NCBI GenBank assembly: GCA_009692395.1 | Contig: SHZG01000049.1 | Span: 1 to 12,304 of the forward strand | Length of the DNA stretch: 12,304 bases | Direction: 5' to 3' | Source: Methylococcales bacterium | Lineage (GTDB): Bacteria; Pseudomonadota; Gammaproteobacteria; Methylococcales; Methylomonadaceae | Shown: in pieces, positions 7,088 to 12,304 of the stretch | Numbering within the stretch: position 1 is the stretch's first letter | Layout of the letters: every line of letters starts with the position of its first letter | Program-made: the position numbers and the translations under genes | The notes under the pieces: model-generated | Told to the model about the DNA's origin: nothing | The model's input: only the letters and a program-made list of their open reading frames with translations | The model's database searches: none

Positions 7088-9154
7088 GTGAACGAACAAC
7101 ATTTATTATTTGAGCTAGGCTCTGAAGAACTTCCCCCTAAAACTTTGCTTAAATTAAGCAACGCTTTACTGGACGGTATTGTTCAAGGTTTAAACGCGGC
7201 TGAACTGGGTTTTACTGCTAGCAAAGCCTATGCGACACCAAGACGTTTAGCGGTGTTTATTGAAAACCTCGCCAGTTCGCAACCTGATAAAACGGTGGAA
7301 AAACGAGGCCCTGCGATACAAGCGGCGTTCGCGCCTGATGGCAGCCCAAGTAAAGCGGCGTTAGGGTTTGCGAGCAGTTGCGGCACGACCTTTGACCAAT
7401 TGGAACGCTTGAAAACGGATAAAGGCGAATGGCTGAGCTATACGCAAGCGGTTAAAGGGCAGAATACTGAAGAGCTGATTGCCGATATTATTCGCACCAG
7501 CATTGCCAATCTGCCGATTGCTAAACGGATGCGTTGGGGCAGTTTTACCACTGAATTTGTGCGTCCTGTGCATTGGGCGGTGTTGCTGTATGGCGATAAC
7601 GTGATTGAAACGGAAATTTTAGGGCTACAAACAGGCAGAGAAACACGAGGACATCGTTTCCACGAGCCACAAAAAATCAGCATTGATAAACCTGAAAACT
7701 ACGCGGATATTTTATACACGCAAGGCAAAATCATTGCCGATATTGAGCAACGCAAAGCGATTATTAAAGACGCGGCACAACTGGCGGCGACAAATGTCGG
7801 TGGTATCGCACATATTGAAGCGGATTTATTAGAAGAAATTGCCGCGCTGAATGAATTTCCTGTGCCGATTACAGGCGGTTTTCATGACCGCTTTTTGGCG
7901 TTGCCAGCGGAAGTGTTGATTACCACCATGCAGACTAATCAAAAATATTTCCCTGTGAAAAATGCGGATGGCGGTTTGTTAGCGCATTTTATTACTTTCA
8001 GTAATATCGAAAGTACGCGCCCTGAATCCATACAACAAGGCAATGAGCGCGTGGTGACACCGCGTTTAGCGGATGCAGAATTTTTCTGGAATCAAGACCG
8101 TAAGCAAACCTTAGCCGAACGGGTGTTGAGTTTATCTAGCGTAGTGTTTCAAGAAAAACTCGGTACAGTGGCAGATAAAACCCACCGCGTGATTAAACTG
8201 GCTGAATTTATTGCCCAACATTTAAACGCCGATGTCGAATTGGCAAAACGCGCCGCGTTATTAGCGAAAGCTGATTTATTAACTTCAATGGTTGGTGAAT
8301 TTGGTAATTTGCAAGGCATCATGGGGCGTTATTATGCCTTGGTCGAAGGTGAAGCCAGTGCAGTGGCGTGGGCGTTGGAAGAACAGTATTTTCCTAAACA
8401 ATCAGGCAGTCCGACGGCGAGCAGTACCACAGGACAGATTCTAGCGATTGCCGAAAAAATCGACACGCTGACAGGTATTTTTAGCGCGGGGTTGATTCCG
8501 ACAGGTGATAAAGACCCCTATGCCTTGCGCCGTGCCGCCTTAGGCTCATTACGCACGCTAATTGAAAATGATTTAACGTTGGATATACGCACAGTCATCG
8601 CCTTTTCATTGTCGTTGTTTACGCACAGCTTTGACGTGGAAAATACTGAAACAGCGGTAATTGATTTCGTATTTGACCGTTTAAAAGGTTATTGCTTAGA
8701 CAAAGGCTACAGTGCCGATGAATTTGATGCGGTGATGACGGTGAAACCCGCTGATCCTTTAGACTTCATGCAGCGTTTAGCCGCTGTGAAAGCGTTCAGA
8801 CAATTGCCCGAAGCTGAAAGCCTCGCCGCTGCCAATAAACGTATTCGCAATATTCTGAAAAAATCTGACTCTGCGCCCGCGCAAGAAGTCGGTGCGCTCG
8901 TGGAAGCGGCGGAATTGCGTTTATTAGAAGCGGCAAAAGTATCTGCTGTCGATATTGCGCCATTACTGACACAACGCGATTACAGCGCGACGCTCAACCG
9001 ATTAGCGAGTTTACATACCGATGTTGATGCGTTTTTTGATAGTGTGATGGTGATGTGTGATGATTTGGAATTACGCGCTAATCGCTTGGCTTTATTGAAT
9101 ATGCTGTCTGAGCAATTTTTAACCTGTGCGGATATTTCTAAGTTGCAATCTTGA
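7088..9154 (+). CDS. glyS: Glycyl-tRNA synthetase beta subunit
   Basis: tRNA-binding subunit of the alpha2-beta2 glycyl-tRNA synthetase; both subunits are required for charging. From GTG 7088 it has 688 residues, almost the length of E. coli GlyS (689), and matches its landmarks from memory: LLFELGSEELPPKTL at the start, EKRGPAI-AAF, KRMRWG-FTTEFVRPVHW, RGHRF, ADAEFFWNQDRK, GDKDPYALRRAALG and the C-terminal DISKLQ. An upstream in-frame ATG at 7022 would add 22 residues that overlap the preceding gene and do not look like GlyS, so GTG 7088 is preferred. No good Shine-Dalgarno sequence precedes it; ACGAG at 7078-7082 is the best available. It starts 16 bases after the cassette ends, so glyS now depends on transcription through the cassette or on a promoter inside it. 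Confidence 0.96.
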   Translation: MNEQHLLFELGSEELPPKTLLKLSNALLDGIVQGLNAAELGFTASKAYATPRRLAVFIENLASSQPDKTVEKRGPAIQAAFAPDGSPSKAALGFASSCGTTFDQLERLKTDKGEWLSYTQAVKGQNTEELIADIIRTSIANLPIAKRMRWGSFTTEFVRPVHWAVLLYGDNVIETEILGLQTGRETRGHRFHEPQKISIDKPENYADILYTQGKIIADIEQRKAIIKDAAQLAATNVGGIAHIEADLLEEIAALNEFPVPITGGFHDRFLALPAEVLITTMQTNQKYFPVKNADGGLLAHFITFSNIESTRPESIQQGNERVVTPRLADAEFFWNQDRKQTLAERVLSLSSVVFQEKLGTVADKTHRVIKLAEFIAQHLNADVELAKRAALLAKADLLTSMVGEFGNLQGIMGRYYALVEGEASAVAWALEEQYFPKQSGSPTASSTTGQILAIAEKIDTLTGIFSAGLIPTGDKDPYALRRAALGSLRTLIENDLTLDIRTVIAFSLSLFTHSFDVENTETAVIDFVFDRLKGYCLDKGYSADEFDAVMTVKPADPLDFMQRLAAVKAFRQLPEAESLAAANKRIRNILKKSDSAPAQEVGALVEAAELRLLEAAKVSAVDIAPLLTQRDYSATLNRLASLHTDVDAFFDSVMVMCDDLELRANRLALLNMLSEQFLTCADISKLQS

Positions 9155-9157
9155 GTT

Positions 9158-9191
9158 GGATTAGGACTATCACCTAACCTACGATATTTTT
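9158..9191 (+). terminator. Weak hairpin after glyS
   Basis: TTAGG (9161-9165) pairs with CCTAA (9173-9177) around a 7-base loop, extended by GG/CC past one bulged A. A run of five T lies six bases further on (9187-9191). The distance and short stem make it at best a weak intrinsic terminator. Confidence 0.3.
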
Positions 9192-9215
9192 ATCCATGTT
9201 TGAGGACAAGAAACT

Positions 9216-9965
9216 ATGAATAAAATAGCGCAAGTGACGATTTACTTTTGGATTATGAAAATTTGTGCAACTACTTTGGGTGAAACCGCAGGTGATTTAT
9301 TATCGATGACCATGAATGTAGGCTATGCTCTCAGCTCTATTATTTTCATCAGCCTGTTTTTGGGTACACTGGCAATGCAGCTTTTTTCGGGCAAGTTTCA
9401 TCCTGTGCTGTATTGGTCAGTTATTCTAACAACTAGTACCGCTGGCACAACCATGTCTGATTATATGGATCGAACACTGGGTTTAAGTTACGCGAACGGC
9501 TCACTGATACTGGTTACTGGGTTGTTAATTGTGTTAGGTGTATGGCATTTCAGCGAAAAAACGCTTTCAGTGAGTCACATTCAAACTACCAAAGTGGAGC
9601 TTTTCTATTGGGTCGCTATTTTGTTTTCAAACACGCTAGGCACTGCTTTGGGCGATTTCTTAGCTGATGATTCTGGCTTAGGATTCCTTGGTGGCGCACT
9701 GCTTATCGGTGGACTCATCGCATTAGTTACCTTAGTTTATTACGTTACTCAGCTAAATCGAGTCATGTTGTTTTGGCTTGCTTTTGTGCTGACACGCCCA
9801 TTTGGAGCGACTTTTGGTGATTTACTAACCAAGCCACTGGAAAAAGGGGGGCTTGGTTTTGGTACAATTGGCTCATCAATAATTCTGGCAATTCTGCTGG
9901 TAGGGTTTGTTATTTATGCTAGCATCCTAGAAAAACGTACATATAGCCAAAACACAATAAAATGA
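9216..9965 (+). CDS. COG4705 / DUF347-repeat membrane protein
   Basis: The 249-residue inner-membrane protein is made of four related units, each with a G-T-x-x-x-D-like core before a hydrophobic helix: LGETAGDLLS (21-30), AGTTMSDYMD (76-85), LGTALGDFLA (141-150) and FGATFGDLLTKP (196-207, followed by EKGGLGFG). This is the DUF347 repeat pattern, and about eight membrane segments are predicted. The polar D/E and T/G residues in the repeats suggest a transport role, but no substrate is known to me. GAGGA at 9202-9206 supports the start. The gene separates glyS from gmhB, which are often adjacent in related genomes, so it is probably a later arrival. Its stop codon (9963-9965) lies inside the left end of a dispersed repeat. 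Confidence 0.8.
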   Translation: MNKIAQVTIYFWIMKICATTLGETAGDLLSMTMNVGYALSSIIFISLFLGTLAMQLFSGKFHPVLYWSVILTTSTAGTTMSDYMDRTLGLSYANGSLILVTGLLIVLGVWHFSEKTLSVSHIQTTKVELFYWVAILFSNTLGTALGDFLADDSGLGFLGGALLIGGLIALVTLVYYVTQLNRVMLFWLAFVLTRPFGATFGDLLTKPLEKGGLGFGTIGSSIILAILLVGFVIYASILEKRTYSQNTIK

Positions 9966-10053
9966 TGCCGTTCGTAGTGAGCTGTGAGCTGGTCGAACAG
10001 GCGAACCACCATGACCCTTCGACAAGCTCAGGGCGAACGGGCTTTACAATCAA
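9953..10053. repeat. CTTCGACAAGCTCA-type dispersed repeat, copy 1
   Basis: Outer arms CCGTTCG (9968-9974) and CGAACGG (10034-10040) enclose an imperfect inner pair, GAGCTGGTCGAA against TTCGACAAGCTC. A second copy in the same orientation is at 11899-11983. The two share the left flank CACAATAAAATGATG and a right end AATCAA, so the unit extends beyond the palindrome. This copy has a 7-base internal duplication, TGAGCTG, that the other lacks. It overlaps the stop codon of the COG4705 gene. Similar sequences are scattered in many environmental proteobacterial genomes; from memory they behave as non-autonomous elements. Confidence 0.75.
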
Positions 10054-10135
10054 AAATACTACGTCAGCTATACGTCAAACAAACACGGCGCAACACGCCT
10101 TAATTATATTCCCACGCAGCACGTGAATGTGACCC

Positions 10136-10681
10136 ATGCCCAAACAACACTATGTTTTACTAGACCGCGATGGTGTGATTAATCATGACTCCGATGCGTT
10201 TATTAAATCCCCTGATGAATGGTTGCCGATTGATGGTAGTCTTGAGGCGATTGCATTACTGAATCAACATGGCTATCAAGTCATCATCGTCACTAATCAA
10301 TCAGGTGTGGCGCGGGGTTTGTTTGATGAGGCGACCTTAGCGCAAATTCACGCTAAAATGCACCGCTTAGTCGGCGAACATGGCGGACAGATTAGCGCGA
10401 TTTATTATTGTCCGCACGGTGCAGATAGTTTTTGTGACTGCCGCAAACCGAAAGCGGGGCTATTAAAAGCCTTTGCCGCTGACTTTGATGCTGACTTAAG
10501 CAATATTCCCGTTATCGGTGATTCCTTGCGTGATTTACAAGCCGCCGAAGCGGTAGGCGCGATGCCGATATTGGTTAAAACAGGCAAAGGGCAGCAGACT
10601 TTATTGGCTAATCCACATCTTACATTTCTTGTTTTTGAGAACTTATATGACGCAGCAAAACACATCACTTCCAGATCCTAG
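10136..10681 (+). CDS. gmhB: D-glycero-beta-D-manno-heptose-1,7-bisphosphate 7-phosphatase
   Basis: Cytosolic HAD-superfamily phosphatase removing the 7-phosphate of heptose bisphosphate in the ADP-heptose pathway for LPS inner core. The 181 residues show HAD motif I LLDRDGVIN (Asp10, Asp12), motif II VTNQSG (Thr53), Lys in CRKPKAG, and motif IV GDSLRDL (Asp129). The GmhB-specific zinc site is visible as Cys92-Pro-His94 and Cys100-Asp-Cys102. Length matches the family. The ATG at 10136 has no strong ribosome-binding site, and an in-frame upstream ATG at 10127 is followed at once by a stop. Its end overlaps the acyltransferase gene by 35 bases. The order glyS, gmhB, plsC is the known arrangement in Pseudomonas-type genomes. 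Confidence 0.92.
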   Translation: MPKQHYVLLDRDGVINHDSDAFIKSPDEWLPIDGSLEAIALLNQHGYQVIIVTNQSGVARGLFDEATLAQIHAKMHRLVGEHGGQISAIYYCPHGADSFCDCRKPKAGLLKAFAADFDADLSNIPVIGDSLRDLQAAEAVGAMPILVKTGKGQQTLLANPHLTFLVFENLYDAAKHITSRS

Positions 10682-11390
10682 ACCTAAAAATTATATCGGC
10701 TCAACAATCTTATTTGTGGGCATTTTTTTTACGGCGACTATTATCGGTATTCTGCTTATTACGGGGATGCTAACGACGTTTACATTCCGCTGGAAAATTG
10801 GTCATATCTGGTGCGCGATTATCAGTTGGATAACGAAAGTATCTTGCGGTTTGACCTTTGAAGTCGAGGGTATAGAAAATATCGACCCAAATCAACCTGT
10901 CGTTTTTTTGAGCAATCATCAATCCGCGTGGGAAACCTTGGCGTTGCGTTATATTTTGCCTCCGCACTCGGTGGTTATTAAAAAGGAATTGCTGTATTTT
11001 CCGATTTGGGGCTGGTCGCTGCTAACGCTAAAATCCATTGTGATTGACCGTAAAAATCAACGTGGCTCATTACGCGCGTTGCTGGAACAAGGCACGCGTT
11101 ATTTAAATGAAGGTTTATCGGTGCTAATTTTTCCAGAAGGTACGCGCACCGCACCTAAAGAACTCAAAAGTTTCAGTATTGGTGGTGCAATGTTAGCACA
11201 GAAATCGGGCTATCCTGTGATGCCTGTTGCCCATAATGCGGGTGATTTTTGGCCGCGTTACAGTTTCTTTAAATACCCTGGGGTGATTAAAGTCAAAATT
11301 GGCCCTATGATTGAGACTAAAGGACGCAAAGCGGCTGAGGTTAATAGTGAGGCAGAAAAATGGGTGGCACAGGCTCTTAAGGAGATGTGA
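10647..11390 (+). CDS. plsC: 1-acyl-sn-glycerol-3-phosphate acyltransferase
   Basis: Membrane-bound enzyme that acylates lysophosphatidic acid to phosphatidic acid, the precursor of all phospholipids. From ATG 10647 it has 247 residues. A hydrophobic N-terminal segment (about 18-46) anchors it. The catalytic block is SNHQSAWETL, where His91 and Glu96 give an HX4E version of the usual HX4D motif, as I recall for many beta- and gammaproteobacterial homologues. The substrate-binding FPEGTRT (162-168) and the later YPVMPVAHNAG also fit the family. A TTG at 10629 would add six residues; ATG is preferred, with GAGA just upstream. The 35-base overlap with gmhB indicates a shared transcript and coupled translation. 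Confidence 0.92.
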   Translation: MTQQNTSLPDPRPKNYIGSTILFVGIFFTATIIGILLITGMLTTFTFRWKIGHIWCAIISWITKVSCGLTFEVEGIENIDPNQPVVFLSNHQSAWETLALRYILPPHSVVIKKELLYFPIWGWSLLTLKSIVIDRKNQRGSLRALLEQGTRYLNEGLSVLIFPEGTRTAPKELKSFSIGGAMLAQKSGYPVMPVAHNAGDFWPRYSFFKYPGVIKVKIGPMIETKGRKAAEVNSEAEKWVAQALKEM

Positions 11391-11401
11391 GCGATTTAAA
11401 T

Positions 11402-11432
11402 AGACGTTGCCCTGCAACGTCTCTACATTTTT
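11402..11432 (+). terminator. GACGTTGC palindrome with T-run after plsC
   Basis: AGACGTTGC (11402-11410) and GCAACGTCT (11414-11422) form a perfect 9-bp stem with loop CCT, followed by CTACATTTTT. It lies 12 bases after the plsC stop and could end the gmhB-plsC transcript. The same sequence (GAGACGTTGC and its complement) is, from memory, a dispersed palindrome common in repeat-rich bacterial genomes, so it may be a captured repeat acting as a terminator. Confidence 0.6.
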
Positions 11433-11452
11433 AAAACAACAACGGTAACAAC

Positions 11453-11857
11453 ATGAAAAAAAAATTATTAATTCTTCTCTGCGCTTTATTGCTAACAGCG
11501 TGTGCTGATAAAAACCAATATGAGCAAGCAGTATTAGCACAAATGCAGAAAGAAAAAGACGTGGCTGATTATAAAATAGCCCCTGAAGATATGGTGAGCT
11601 GTGTCGTCGCACAAACGGCGAATAAAATGGCAGGGGTTTTCCCGCTTGATCCAGCACGATTAACCGATTATCGTAACTATGCAAGAATGCTTAGCCCAGA
11701 AGCCGCTAAAGATCCGAAAGCAGAAATGGATCAATTACGCACTGCTTTTGGTTCGCCTGAAGCACTTGCAGAAGCCCATACTAACTACACAGAAAGTGTT
11801 GTGGAATGTTATTCGGTGGTTATTTCAAAGTCTGAAGATTCAGCAAAATCAAAATAA
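11453..11857 (+). CDS. Small lipoprotein of unknown function
   Basis: The 134-residue protein begins MKKKLLILLCALLLTAC: a charged start, a hydrophobic stretch and the lipobox LTAC with the lipidated Cys at residue 17. The residue after it is Ala, so outer-membrane sorting by the Lol system is expected. The mature part is hydrophilic and probably helical. It contains two further cysteines (in MVSCVVA and VVECYSV) that could form a disulfide in the periplasm, and it has a lysine/serine-rich tail. I do not recognise the family. It stands alone between two hairpins (11402-11432 and 11863-11884). The ribosome-binding site is weak (ACGG, 11441-11444). Confidence 0.75.
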   Translation: MKKKLLILLCALLLTACADKNQYEQAVLAQMQKEKDVADYKIAPEDMVSCVVAQTANKMAGVFPLDPARLTDYRNYARMLSPEAAKDPKAEMDQLRTAFGSPEALAEAHTNYTESVVECYSVVISKSEDSAKSK

Positions 11858-11862
11858 TGTAG

Positions 11863-11884
11863 TGGCAATCCCTTGTGGTTGCCA
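11863..11884. repeat. Palindromic element TGGCAATCC / GGTTGCCA after the lipoprotein gene
   Basis: TGGCAATC (11863-11870) pairs with GGTTGCCA (11877-11884), eight pairs with one T-G, around the loop CCTTGT. It starts 6 bases after the lipoprotein stop. The CAATCCCTTGTGGTTG core resembles another short palindrome I recall as dispersed in many genomes. No T-run follows. Confidence 0.5.
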
Positions 11885-11898
11885 TGATATGGCTAAAG

Positions 11899-11983
11899 CA
11901 CAATAAAATGATGCCGTTCGTGGTGAGCTGGTCGCACCACATTCACGCTTCGACAAGCTCAGCGCGAACGGTTTTTTAATCAA
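11899..11983. repeat. CTTCGACAAGCTCA-type dispersed repeat, copy 2
   Basis: This copy has the same layout and orientation as that at 9953-10053: shared left flank CACAATAAAATGATG, outer arms CCGTTCG (11914-11920) and CGAACGG (11965-11971), and the end AATCAA. It lacks the internal 7-base duplication. The right arm is followed by six T (11972-11977), so the transcript could terminate here. The truncated IS630 transposase begins immediately afterwards. Confidence 0.75.
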
Positions 11984-11984
11984 T

Positions 11985-12304
11985 GTATACTGCCTTGGCT
12001 ATACCAACATCATCGGGGCATTACTCGCATCAGTCCTGCTCACGGCAGCCCTCTTTACTGGCTCTGTCAATGCGGACGTGTTTTTTGCTTGGCTTGACCA
12101 AGATTTGCTACCCAAACTACCTACAAACTCTGTCATCGTTATGGATAACGCCTCGTTTCACAAGCGCGACGATGCAAGGCTACTCATCCAACAGGCGGGG
12201 CATAGCTTGGAATTCTTGCCGCCTTATTCACCTGACTTAAATCCTATTGAACACAAATGGGCGCAAGCTAAAGCACTTAGAAGAAAGAAAAACTGCTCCA
12301 CTGA
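11985..12304 (+). mobile_element. 5'-truncated IS630-family transposase, DDE_3 part (runs off the right edge)
   Basis: Recognisable reading starts around 11994-12000 as GYTNIIGALLASVLL and continues in one frame to the window end. It shows NADVFFAWLDQDLLP, SVIVMDNASFHKR with the second catalytic Asp (12144-12146), and FLPPYSPDLNPIEHKWAQAK with the catalytic Glu (12249-12251), all typical of IS630-family DDE transposases. The N-terminal helix-turn-helix region and the first catalytic Asp are missing, so this copy cannot encode an active enzyme. No start codon for an intact protein precedes it; the truncation point falls at the end of the dispersed repeat. Confidence 0.85.

Noticed and set aside
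5340..7090. Target-site duplications or inverted repeats flanking the ATPase cassette.
   Set aside because: I compared the two junctions by eye and found no convincing matching ends, so the insertion mechanism remains unknown.
10087..10101. GGCG-CAACA-CGCC mini-hairpin before gmhB as another copy of the 1732-1758 palindrome.
   Set aside because: The stem is only 4 bp and similarity to the other element is too short to support.
11193..11684. Minus-strand open frame of 163 codons.
   Set aside because: It covers the plsC end and the lipoprotein gene antisense, shows no motif, and both plus-strand genes are well supported.

Overview
The window looks like the chromosome of a gammaproteobacterium with moderate G+C. 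The evidence is gene content and order: a glyQ-glyS-gmhB-plsC series of the kind known from Pseudomonas-like genomes, a DUF2782 gene directly before an APH-type homoserine kinase (thrB), a short-form threonine synthase, and a SirB2-family membrane protein. The genome is rich in short palindromic dispersed repeats and transposase debris, as in Thiotrichales-type filamentous sulfur bacteria, but I cannot fix the genus.

Layout. Positions 1-641 are a graveyard: the last 41 codons of an IS4/Tn5-like transposase, then a PIN-domain (VapC-type) toxin gene ruined by an in-frame TGA, a likely internal deletion, a frameshift and loss of a conserved acidic residue. Positions 642-4420 hold housekeeping genes: thrC, a long hairpin, a SirB2 protein, a convergent nucleoside-phosphorylase-family gene, then a DUF2782 secreted protein and thrB. 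thrB and thrC together give the last two steps of threonine synthesis.

Positions 4454-9154 encode the two subunits of bacterial glycyl-tRNA synthetase. The pair is split by an A+T-rich two-gene cassette (5364-7071): an intact SMC/OLD-like AAA ATPase followed, with an 11-base overlap, by a small TOPRIM-like protein gene that carries one in-frame TGA just before its catalytic DxD motif. The cassette resembles split OLD/PARIS-type ATPase plus TOPRIM-nuclease anti-phage modules. It sits 4 bases after glyQ and 16 bases before glyS, so it was inserted without breaking either subunit. This is the most interesting part of the window.

Positions 9216-11390 hold a DUF347-repeat (COG4705) membrane protein, apparently a second insertion into the conserved series, followed by gmhB (heptose branch of LPS synthesis) and plsC (phosphatidic acid synthesis), which overlap. 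A small lipoprotein gene of unknown function follows. Two same-orientation copies of a CTTCGACAAGCTCA-type repeat lie at 9953-10053 and 11899-11983. The window ends inside the C-terminal half of a 5'-truncated IS630-family transposase that begins where the second repeat copy ends.
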